From Prevotellaceae bacterium (lineage in GTDB: Bacteria; Bacteroidota; Bacteroidia; Bacteroidales; UBA932), in assembly GCA_031275145.1 (NCBI GenBank), contig JAISPE010000147.1:1-5137 (forward strand): 5,137 nt of DNA. The letters run 5' to 3'. Shown here one piece after another: positions 1-5,137 of this stretch. Both the position numbers and the translations under genes were made by a program. Each line of letters begins with the position of its first letter. Within the stretch, counting starts at the first letter, position 1. Under the pieces are notes generated by a model. That model ran no database searches and was not told the origin of the DNA. It saw only the letters and a program-made list of their open reading frames with translations.

Positions 1-10
1 TCTGTCAGTT

Positions 11-1210
11 TCAAAATCCTGCAATATATCCGAGCAATCCGACAGTCAGTCCGACGGTGAGGGCTATTATTTTCATTTTCACAAAACTCTCTTTTGATTC
101 GGCTAACAGGGGGAGTCCCGAATGTCCGTTCTGCACGAGCGAATTTGCGAGCAGGATACTGAACGGTATACTGCCTTCGACAAACAGGGATATGAAAACT
201 ATGTGCGGTCCCGATTCGGGTATTAGTCCTATGGTTAAAGCTATAAACAGCATTATCAGCTGATTGTCGTTTATCCATTTGTCATAGTGCACAAACAGTC
301 CAAGCAGGTATATAACCAGCAGCGATCCGCAAGTCCATGTAAACACACGAAGCAAATGTTTGTATATCACGTGATGCAACACATGTTCTTTCAGAAAATG
401 CTCCGTAACCGACAGCACCATCAAAAACGCCGCTCCTGCAATAAAGATAAACAGTATGTTCAACCATCTTTCGCTGAAAATATTACCGTGCGAATGATAA
501 TGATGTTCGTGAGCGGATAGTTCCCCGTGGTCGTGGTCATGGTCGTGGTCGTGGTCATGTTCGTGAACATGACCGTCTATCGTTATTTCATTTGCATGAA
601 TACATGTCATATCCTCGACAGAATGTTTATGCTCCAAAAGTCCAAATCCCAGACTCAGCATAAAAACGGCAATTCCCGACAGAATGGCCATGCGAGCCGG
701 AGAAAGATGCCTGATATTTTGCAGTATATTCGATGTTGCACGTTCGGAATGAGAGCCGTGCAGCGAATGTATTTCCAGATTGTGGTCGAAATATTTCGGA
801 ACGGCATTGCTTTTACTCATAAAAACGTTGATTGCAAGTCCCGCGGCTACTGCGAGCAAAAACGTCAATGCTTTTATCAGTAAAGCATAACCCGGTATGG
901 CGGCAAACATCACAAAAGTTTCATCGCCGGTATCCGAAATCATGGCAGCCACTAAGCCTCCGAGATTGAAAATGTTGTGCGAAAACAGCGAAACGGCGAC
1001 AAAACCGCCCATACAGCCCGGAATCAGCCCTAAGGCTCCTCCGAGAAGCGCCTGTTTCACCGGCGATTTCTGTATATTGCCCAGCCGGCGTCCATTTGTC
1101 GCGACATTGATATACTCGATAATCAACATCATGATAATGACAAGTCCGGTTACATAAACAGAGTTTCTGAAAATCTCCGCCAATTCTGAAAACCTGAAAC
1201 CGTCAAACAT
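11..1210 (-). CDS. Putative 10-TM heavy-metal (manganese-type) exporter with His-rich loop
   Basis: The 399-residue product is a polytopic inner-membrane protein. It resembles the family named putative 10TM heavy-metal exporter (ArsP_2), also annotated as putative manganese transporter; export of a divalent metal is inferred from the family. About ten hydrophobic segments are visible, at roughly residues 19-37, 54-76, 79-104, 107-131, 174-192, 248-268, 289-307, 317-344, 345-360 and 379-398. A cytoplasmic or periplasmic loop at 214-242 is packed with His and Asp/Glu and is a likely metal-binding segment. The two halves repeat one pattern: GLIP at 61-64 and 328-331, SLF at 74-76 and 341-343, with no gap between them. 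ATG at 1210 is preferred over TTG at 1213 because AGGA lies 6 nt before the ATG. The stop is TGA at 11-13, so the gene is complete. It follows the GNAT gene by 22 nt and has its own candidate promoter. The family assignment is fairly secure; the metal is not. Confidence 0.8.
   Translation of the reverse strand: MFDGFRFSELAEIFRNSVYVTGLVIIMMLIIEYINVATNGRRLGNIQKSPVKQALLGGALGLIPGCMGGFVAVSLFSHNIFNLGGLVAAMISDTGDETFVMFAAIPGYALLIKALTFLLAVAAGLAINVFMSKSNAVPKYFDHNLEIHSLHGSHSERATSNILQNIRHLSPARMAILSGIAVFMLSLGFGLLEHKHSVEDMTCIHANEITIDGHVHEHDHDHDHDHDHGELSAHEHHYHSHGNIFSERWLNILFIFIAGAAFLMVLSVTEHFLKEHVLHHVIYKHLLRVFTWTCGSLLVIYLLGLFVHYDKWINDNQLIMLFIALTIGLIPESGPHIVFISLFVEGSIPFSILLANSLVQNGHSGLPLLAESKESFVKMKIIALTVGLTVGLLGYIAGF
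527..556 (-). repeat. In-frame hexamer tandem repeat encoding (Asp-His)5
   Basis: Five consecutive 6-bp units read GACCAC or GACCAT on the coding strand. Four are identical and one has the synonymous CAT. They encode five Asp-His pairs at residues 219-228 of the exporter, inside the His-rich loop. Gain or loss of units by slippage would stay in frame and only change the length of the metal-binding loop. Confidence 0.85.
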
Positions 1211-1216
1211 CAAGTA

Positions 1217-1220
1217 TCCT
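1217..1220 (-). promoter_or_regulatory. Ribosome binding site that decides the exporter start
   Basis: The coding strand reads AGGA, then 6 nt, then ATG at 1210-1208. For the alternative TTG at 1213 the gap would be only 3 nt, too short for efficient initiation, so the ATG start is preferred. Shine-Dalgarno sites are weakly used in Bacteroidetes, which keeps this moderate. Confidence 0.5.
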
Positions 1221-1226
1221 GTTTTT

Positions 1227-1241
1227 TTGATATTATATCAA
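1227..1241. promoter_or_regulatory. Palindromic operator candidate before the exporter gene
   Basis: This is a perfect inverted repeat with 7-bp arms and a single central base: TTGATAT, T, ATATCAA on the plus strand. It overlaps the last three bases of a -7-like box (1239-1246) and the stop codon of the GNAT gene, and it lies 17 nt before the exporter ATG. On the minus strand it is followed by A residues rather than a T tract, so it is not an intrinsic terminator. A repressor site is the simplest reading, but the sequence is AT-rich and no regulator is known. Confidence 0.45.
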
Positions 1242-1898
1242 ATGTATCTTGCGCAGGTTTTTCCTTAATTGCGCAATTCTTTTGGGCGACAGTACTTTTT
1301 CCGGAATCATTTCCCTGACTGCGTTGACGTCTCTGTCGGCTTCGGGGTTTTCGGTTTCTGTAGCCGCCTTATGCTTTTCAGGGTCGTAAAGCATTCCCGT
1401 ACAGAGGCACATCCGTCTATTATTTTCCTGAAGGATATGATAGTTCCGGCAGCCTTCGCAGCCTTTCCAGAAATCGTCGTCGTCGGTGAGTTCCGAGAAA
1501 GTTACGGGGACATATCCAAGCTCCGAATTCAGTTTCATCACAGCCAGACCGGTTGTTATACTGAATATTTTTGCATCGGGATACAGTCTTCGCGAGAGAT
1601 CGAAGATTGCCCGTTTGATTTTTCGTGCCAGTCCCGTATTCCGGTATTCGGGATCGACAATCAGTCCCGAGTTAGCGACAAAGCGTTTGTGCTGCCACGA
1701 TTCGATGTAGCTAAACCCAATCAGGCGGTCGCCGTCGATTGCCACAATCGCTTTTCCTTCCTCCATTTTCTTTGCGATGTATTCGGGCGATCTTTTTGCT
1801 ATACCCGTACCGCGTTTCAGCGCCGACTCGTACATGAGGCTGCACACTGTTTCGGCATACTTCACGTGCGATTTGTTTGCGACAAGAATTTCTGTCAT
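1233..1898 (-). CDS. GNAT-family N-acyltransferase, possibly linked to arginine synthesis
   Basis: The product has 221 residues. The GNAT fold is supported by a beta strand leading into the acyl-CoA loop at 79-94, where RNTGLA (86-91) fits the R-x-x-G-x-A signature, and by the motif at 114-128 (TTGLAVMKLNSELGY). After it, residues 147-166 carry four cysteines as C-x2-C-x13-C-x-C, which could hold a metal. A charged tail (about 174-221) ends in a basic helix. From memory, the sequence resembles the GNAT protein encoded beside arginine-synthesis genes in many Bacteroidetes and proposed there as an N-acylglutamate synthase. The catalytic reaction is therefore inferred, and no arginine gene is visible here. 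ATG at 1898 follows an A-rich stretch with no clear Shine-Dalgarno. It lies 106 nt after ppdK and 22 nt before the exporter. The GNAT assignment is strong; the substrate is uncertain. Confidence 0.85.
   Translation of the reverse strand: MTEILVANKSHVKYAETVCSLMYESALKRGTGIAKRSPEYIAKKMEEGKAIVAIDGDRLIGFSYIESWQHKRFVANSGLIVDPEYRNTGLARKIKRAIFDLSRRLYPDAKIFSITTGLAVMKLNSELGYVPVTFSELTDDDDFWKGCEGCRNYHILQENNRRMCLCTGMLYDPEKHKAATETENPEADRDVNAVREMIPEKVLSPKRIAQLRKNLRKIHLI
1239..1246 (-). promoter_or_regulatory. Bacteroidetes -7 box, candidate exporter promoter
   Basis: The minus strand reads TACATTTG, a full match to the Bacteroidetes -7 consensus TAnnTTTG. Transcription would start near 1232, giving a leader of about 20 nt. 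No TTTG box lies 18-21 nt further upstream, so only half of the usual promoter is present. The box sits inside the last codons of the GNAT gene. Confidence 0.4.
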
Positions 1899-1935
1899 TT
1901 TTTCTTAATTATTTCAAAAATCAACACAACATTAT

Positions 1936-1994
1936 CCGGTTAATTCATGGGTAATCAAATTTTTGATTACCCATGGTTTCCCCGTAAAAACCGG
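1936..1994. other. Nested inverted repeat between ppdK and the GNAT gene
   Basis: A perfect 14-bp hairpin pairs 1946-1959 with 1962-1975, leaving TT at the centre. It is enclosed by a 6-bp outer stem, CCGGTT (1936-1941) with AACCGG (1989-1994). A competing short stem, GGTTT (1975-1979) with AAACC (1988-1992), would exclude the outer stem. On the minus strand the long hairpin starts about 30 nt after the ppdK stop and is followed by AATTAACC, with no T tract. It may be a non-canonical ppdK terminator, a 3'-end stabiliser, or part of a structured leader of the GNAT gene. Confidence 0.6.
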
Positions 1995-2002
1995 CAAATA
2001 TA
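1995..2002 (-). promoter_or_regulatory. Bacteroidetes -7-like box, candidate GNAT promoter
   Basis: The minus strand reads TATATTTG, a full match to TAnnTTTG, starting 2 nt after the ppdK stop codon. A transcript from here would have a leader of about 90 nt containing the nested hairpin. No TTTG box is seen at the proper upstream distance, and the area is AT-rich, so a chance match is possible. Confidence 0.3.
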
Positions 2003-2004
2003 GA

Positions 2005-4743
2005 TTATTTTTTAGATTTGATGGCAGCCTGCGCCGCAGCAAGCCTCGCTATCGGGACACGATAGGGCGAACAGCTCACGTAATTAAGCCCTGCCGTATG
2101 GCAAAATTCCACCGATGAAGGCTCGCCTCCGTGTTCTCCGCAAATACCGACCTTCAGTAAGGGACGAATGTTCCGTCCTTTCATCGTCGCCATCAGGATT
2201 AACTGTCCGACGCCTTTACGGTCCAGTACCTGAAAAGGATCGGCTTTCAGTATTCCCTTGTCGAGATAGATCGGAAGGAATTTGCTGATGTCGTCGCGCG
2301 AATATCCATACGTCAACTGAGTGAGGTCGTTTGTTCCGAACGAGAAAAACTCTGCCGATTCGGCTATTCTGTCGGCAGTCAGCGCCGCTCTCGGCACTTC
2401 TATCATCGAGCCTAATTTATATTCGATTCTGTCGCCCATTTCGAGAAACACCTTTTCCGCGGTAGCGCGTATAATTTCTTCCTGAAACTTCATTTCGTAC
2501 AGTATTCCTGTCAAAGGCACCATGATTTCGGGAACAGCGGTTATGCCCTTTTTCTTCAGTGTCAGTACAGCCTGCAATATGGCTCTTGTCTGCATTTCGG
2601 TGATTTCGGGATATGTGTTTGCAAGACGGCAACCGCGGTGTCCGAGCATCGGATTGGTTTCGTGCAGCGATTCGACCTTGTGGCGAATAACTTCGACAGG
2701 CACATTCATTACTTTCGACATCTCTTCCTGTCCTTTGACGTCGTGAGGCAGAAATTCGTGCAACGGCGGGTCTAACAGTCTAACAATTACGGGAAGATCA
2801 TGCATCACTGCAAAGATTTCCTCGAAATCCTTTTGTTGCAGGGGCAAAAGTTTGGCCAGAGCTTTACATCTGCCTTCAACGGTTTCCGCAAGAATCATTT
2901 CCCTCATGGGAATAATTTTGTCTTCCTTGAAAAACATGTGTTCCGTACGGCATAATCCTATACCCTCGGCGCCGAATTTCCTCGCCGTAGCAGCATCTTC
3001 GGGAGTGTCGGCATTGGCTCTCACCTGCAAATGAGCATATCTTGCAGACAGTTCCATCAGTTTGTTGAAGTCGCTGCTCAATTCGGCCGGTTTGGTTTTT
3101 ACCTTGCCCTCGTACATTTCACCGGTAGAACCGTTCAACGAAATCCAGTCGCCTTCGTTATATGTTTTCCCGTCAATGGTCACTGTGCGCTGTTTGTAGT
3201 CGATACGCAGTTTTGATGCTCCCGACACACAGCATTTTCCCATCCCCCGCGCTACAACTGCGGCGTGAGAAGTCATTCCTCCTCTTGCTGTTAATATTCC
3301 CTGAGCGACGTTCATGCCTCTGAGGTCTTCGGGCGAGGTTTCGATACGTACCAGAATCAGTTTGGCGCTGTTGTCCCTTGCATGCCACTGTTCGGCGTCT
3401 TCGGCAAAGAAAACAATCTGTCCCGAAGCAGCTCCGGGCGATGCGGGCAATCCTTTTGCGATAACGCTGGATTTGTACAGTTCTTCCGAATCGAATACGG
3501 GATGCAAAAGTTCGTCGATTTTTTCCGGCTCGACTCTCAACACTGCTTCATCTTCCTTCAATATTCCCCGGTCGAGCATCTCCATGGCGACCCTTACGGC
3601 GGCAGCGCCGGTACGCTTCGCATTGCGGGTCTGCAACATCCACAGTTTGCCGTCCTGAACGGTAAATTCCAAATCCTGCATGTCGCGGTAATGATTTTCG
3701 AGTTTTTGCTGCAACTCCATCAATTCGCTATACACTTCGGGCATTGTTTCTTCCAGCGAAGGAGCTTCGGCTTTACGCTTTTCTTCGGATATACCTTGAA
3801 GTTTTGCCCAGCGACGGGAACCTTCAAGCGTGATTTGCTGAGGTGTGCGAATACCTGCAACCACATCTTCGCCCTGAGCGTTGATAAGATATTCTCCGTT
3901 GAAGATGTTTTCGCCCGTAGCGGCGTCGCGTGTAAACGCTACTCCCGTTGCCGATCTGTCGCCCATGTTGCCGAATACCATAGACTGAACGTTTACAGCC
4001 GTTCCCCACTCCTGCGGTATCTTGTTCAGCTTGCGGTATACGATAGCGCGGTCGTTCATCCAGCTGTCGAACACTGACATCACCGCACCCCACAACTGCT
4101 GCCATGGATCGGCGGGAAAATCGTTGCCTGTCCTGTCCTTAACCGCTGCTTTGAAACGTTTTACCAGCTCTTTCAAGTCATCGGCAGAAAGTTCGGTGTC
4201 GAGGGCTACGTTCTTCTCCTTTTTCATTTCGTCGATAATTTCCTCAAAAGGGTCATGGTCTTCTTTGTTTTCGGGCTTCATGCCGAGAACGACGTCTCCG
4301 TACATCTGTACAAACCTGCGATATGAATCCCATGCAAAGCGCGGATTGCCGCTTTTTCCGGCCAAAACTTCTACTGCCTCGTCGTTTAAACCGAGATTAA
4401 GAATGGTATCCATCATTCCGGGCATCGAAGCTCGAGCTCCCGAACGTACGGATACAAGTAAAGGGTTGGCACTGTCGGCAAATTTGGGGCCGTTAACGGC
4501 CGCTTCTACCCTGAGCATCGCATTCTTAACTTCATCGGAAACAGTTTCGATAATTTTATCTTTACCATGTACGAAATATTCGTTGCATACCTCCGTCGTG
4601 ATGGTAAAACCGGGGGGTACAGGTACTCCGATAAGATTCATTTCTGCAAGATTGGCTCCTTTTCCACCAAGTAATTCTCTCATGTTTTCATTTCCTTCAG
4701 CTGTCTTATTGCCAAAGAAATAAACGCGTTTTTTTAATTCCAT
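2005..4743 (-). CDS. ppdK: Pyruvate, phosphate dikinase (PPDK)
   Basis: The 912-residue cytosolic enzyme reversibly converts pyruvate, ATP and phosphate to phosphoenolpyruvate, AMP and pyrophosphate, linking glycolysis and gluconeogenesis. The N-terminal ATP-grasp domain shows GGKGANLAEM (26-35) and VRSGARASMPGMMDT (99-113), and ends near LQTR (370-373). The swivelling phosphohistidine domain carries GGMTSHAAVVARG (488-500), with His493 as the phosphoryl carrier. The C-terminal TIM barrel binds pyruvate/PEP: Arg599 in CRTEHMFF, Arg655, Glu782 in IEVPRAAL, Asn805-Asp806 in FGTNDLTQ, and the acid/base Cys868 in GICGEHGG. The His-to-Cys spacing of 375 is close to that recalled for the Clostridium symbiosum enzyme. 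Thr491, just before Ser492 and His493, matches the threonine phosphorylated by PPDK regulatory proteins in other species. ATG at 4743 starts the family-typical N-terminus; the TTG two codons earlier adds nothing. Length is normal and no frame break is seen. A good promoter lies immediately upstream. Confidence 0.98.
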   Translation of the reverse strand: MELKKRVYFFGNKTAEGNENMRELLGGKGANLAEMNLIGVPVPPGFTITTEVCNEYFVHGKDKIIETVSDEVKNAMLRVEAAVNGPKFADSANPLLVSVRSGARASMPGMMDTILNLGLNDEAVEVLAGKSGNPRFAWDSYRRFVQMYGDVVLGMKPENKEDHDPFEEIIDEMKKEKNVALDTELSADDLKELVKRFKAAVKDRTGNDFPADPWQQLWGAVMSVFDSWMNDRAIVYRKLNKIPQEWGTAVNVQSMVFGNMGDRSATGVAFTRDAATGENIFNGEYLINAQGEDVVAGIRTPQQITLEGSRRWAKLQGISEEKRKAEAPSLEETMPEVYSELMELQQKLENHYRDMQDLEFTVQDGKLWMLQTRNAKRTGAAAVRVAMEMLDRGILKEDEAVLRVEPEKIDELLHPVFDSEELYKSSVIAKGLPASPGAASGQIVFFAEDAEQWHARDNSAKLILVRIETSPEDLRGMNVAQGILTARGGMTSHAAVVARGMGKCCVSGASKLRIDYKQRTVTIDGKTYNEGDWISLNGSTGEMYEGKVKTKPAELSSDFNKLMELSARYAHLQVRANADTPEDAATARKFGAEGIGLCRTEHMFFKEDKIIPMREMILAETVEGRCKALAKLLPLQQKDFEEIFAVMHDLPVIVRLLDPPLHEFLPHDVKGQEEMSKVMNVPVEVIRHKVESLHETNPMLGHRGCRLANTYPEITEMQTRAILQAVLTLKKKGITAVPEIMVPLTGILYEMKFQEEIIRATAEKVFLEMGDRIEYKLGSMIEVPRAALTADRIAESAEFFSFGTNDLTQLTYGYSRDDISKFLPIYLDKGILKADPFQVLDRKGVGQLILMATMKGRNIRPLLKVGICGEHGGEPSSVEFCHTAGLNYVSCSPYRVPIARLAAAQAAIKSKK

Positions 4744-4785
4744 AATCAATCACTTTTTCTTAAATTCAGAATTTTAAATTGGCTG

Positions 4786-4815
4786 CAAAGATACATCTTA
4801 TATTTGATTTGCAAA
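4786..4815 (-). promoter_or_regulatory. Bacteroidetes-type promoter of ppdK
   Basis: The minus strand carries TTTG (4815-4812) as the -33 box, an 18-nt spacer, and TATCTTTG (4793-4786), a full match to the -7 consensus TAnnTTTG. Transcription would start near 4779, giving an untranslated leader of about 35 nt. The spacer is at the short end of the usual range. No operator-like dyad was found between the promoter and the start codon. Confidence 0.7.
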
Positions 4816-4832
4816 ATTTTTAACTGTGATGT

Positions 4833-4870
4833 GTGATGGCGCTAAGGGATCCATACCGTATGCTAAAGCA
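4833..4870 (+). repeat. Repeat A, copy 1 (38 nt)
   Basis: It begins GTGATGGCGCTAAGGGATCC and ends GCTAAAGCA. It matches copy 2 at 35 of 38 positions by direct comparison. Bases 4855-4864 (ACCGTATGCT) are also the exact reverse complement of 4941-4950, so the pair could fold over the intervening segment. It starts 18 nt from the -33 box of ppdK. Confidence 0.85.
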
Positions 4871-4906
4871 CTGTGTCGAGGAACTCCTCGTTGTAGCCCT
4901 CTAAGA

Positions 4907-4944
4907 GTGATGGCGCTAAGGGATCCCTGCCGTAAGCTAAAGCA
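4907..4944 (+). repeat. Repeat A, copy 2 (38 nt)
   Basis: This is the second direct copy, 74 nt from the first and differing at three positions. Its right end forms a local hairpin with the following bases (4930-4937 with 4942-4949), and CATACGGT after it pairs with copy 1. Confidence 0.85.
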
Positions 4945-4957
4945 TACGGTTAATAAA

Positions 4958-4991
4958 GTGTCGTCCCTGCGGGCCCTGCGGGACTTGTCGT
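4958..4991. repeat. GC-rich tandem dyad, degenerate relative of repeat B
   Basis: CCCTGCGGG occurs twice back to back (4965-4973 and 4974-4982), and each copy can form a short CCC/GGG stem. The left half, GTGTCGTCCCTGCGGG, matches the reverse complement of repeat B at 13 of 16 positions, and all three changes are A to G. It therefore looks like a decayed, inverted repeat B unit. Confidence 0.55.
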
Positions 4992-5000
4992 GCGCAGCCA

Positions 5001-5027
5001 AAAAATCCCGTAGGGATGACATGTCGG
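5001..5027 (+). repeat. Repeat B, copy 1 (27 nt)
   Basis: It contains two small palindromes: ATCCC-GTA-GGGAT and the perfect 8-bp GACATGTC. It matches copy 2 at 26 of 27 positions, exactly 50 nt away. On the minus strand the first stem is followed by a run of T, so it looks like a weak terminator. Confidence 0.85.
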
Positions 5028-5050
5028 TAGAAAACAAAACGATAGCGATC

Positions 5051-5077
5051 AAAAATCCCGTAGGGATGACATGCCGG
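5051..5077 (+). repeat. Repeat B, copy 2 (27 nt)
   Basis: This is the direct copy of the unit at 5001-5027. One T to C change turns GACATGTC into GACATGCC and breaks the second palindrome, while the ATCCC-GTA-GGGAT stem is kept. Confidence 0.85.
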
Positions 5078-5119
5078 TCCAATCCCGCTTTTTTGTATAA
5101 ACTGTTGAAAATCTCCCGA

Positions 5120-5137
5120 TACCGACATGTCATCCCT
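5120..5137 (-). repeat. Repeat B, copy 3, inverted and cut by the window end
   Basis: These 18 bases are the exact reverse complement of 5012-5029 in copy 1, including the GACATGTC palindrome. The copy runs off the window, so its full length is unknown. Together with copies 1 and 2 it forms a large inverted repeat around 5030-5119. Confidence 0.8.

Larger units (their letters stand above)
4824..5137. other. Gene-free intergenic region with repeats and hairpins
   Basis: No credible gene lies in this stretch. An open frame covers most of it on the minus strand, but its translation is only the DNA repeats read through (for example HVIPTGF twice). The region holds the 38-nt direct repeat pair, the 27-nt repeat family, a GC-rich tandem dyad and two small hairpins. 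One hairpin is at 4877-4890 (CGAGGA with TCCTCG). The other is at 4930-4949 (CCGTA with TACGG, plus an inner GC pair of bases across an A-A mismatch). It ends next to the ppdK promoter. The gene to the right is outside the window. Confidence 0.75.

Noticed and set aside
527..883. Plus-strand open frame starting with a Val/Met repeat
   Set aside because: The MVVVMVVVVV start is the reverse reading of the Asp-His hexamer repeat of the exporter. It is not a membrane protein in its own right.
1269..1943. Long plus-strand open frame opposite the GNAT gene
   Set aside because: It is antisense to a well-supported gene, its translation is Phe/Cys/Arg-rich with no family pattern, and it runs into the intergenic hairpin.
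1946..1975. Standard intrinsic terminator for ppdK
   Set aside because: The stem is strong, but neither strand has a T tract after it, so it is listed as an inverted repeat of uncertain role.
3382..4723. Two overlapping plus-strand open frames of over 230 codons opposite ppdK
   Set aside because: They are shadows of the highly conserved ppdK frame. They overlap each other and show no domain or start signal.
5010..5020. Strong minus-strand terminators from the ATCCC-GTA-GGGAT stems with T runs
   Set aside because: The stem is only 5 bp with a 3-nt loop, too weak to call alone. The feature is explained by the repeat family.
4798..5133. Open frame of about 111 codons on the minus strand in the repeat region
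   Set aside because: The translation consists of the DNA repeats read through (RHVIPTGF-like twice), has no recognisable domain, and overlaps the ppdK promoter. It is better explained as an artefact of the repeats.
5001..5137. CRISPR array (27-nt repeats, 50-nt period)
   Set aside because: There are only two direct copies, the third is inverted, the spacer would be 23 nt, and the unit carries its own palindromes. No cas gene is present.

Overview
The window looks like chromosomal DNA from a member of the Bacteroidota, most likely Bacteroidales. The evidence is three sites matching the Bacteroidetes -7 promoter consensus (TAnnTTTG), AT-rich leaders with little Shine-Dalgarno signal, and three proteins that all resemble Bacteroidetes versions of their families. 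No genus can be named from the sequence alone. All three real genes lie on the minus strand, so transcription runs from high to low coordinates.

Layout, right to left. Positions 4824-5137 hold no credible gene. They carry a dense cluster of short repeats and hairpins: a 38-nt direct repeat in two copies, and a 27-nt repeat in two direct copies with a third, inverted copy cut by the window edge. This cluster abuts a good Bacteroidetes promoter (4786-4815) that drives ppdK (pyruvate, phosphate dikinase, 4743 to 2005), which appears complete and has its catalytic residues. A 106-nt gap follows. It holds a perfect 14-bp hairpin nested in a 6-bp outer stem, plus a -7-like box directly after the ppdK stop. 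Next is a GNAT acyltransferase (1898 to 1233) with an unusual four-cysteine segment. It resembles the GNAT protein that often accompanies Bacteroidetes arginine-synthesis genes. The last gene, 22 nt further on, encodes a polytopic membrane protein of the putative 10-TM heavy-metal/manganese exporter family (1210 to 11), with a long His/Asp-rich loop. It has its own candidate promoter, overlapped by a 15-nt palindrome.

Functional links are loose. PPDK interconverts pyruvate and phosphoenolpyruvate, the GNAT protein may acylate an amino acid, and the membrane protein probably exports a divalent metal. The GNAT and exporter genes could be co-transcribed, but the exporter promoter and palindrome suggest separate, possibly metal-responsive control. 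No clearly new multi-gene system is visible. The most interesting signals are the operator-like palindrome before the exporter, the structured leader before the GNAT gene, and the repeat cluster upstream of ppdK.
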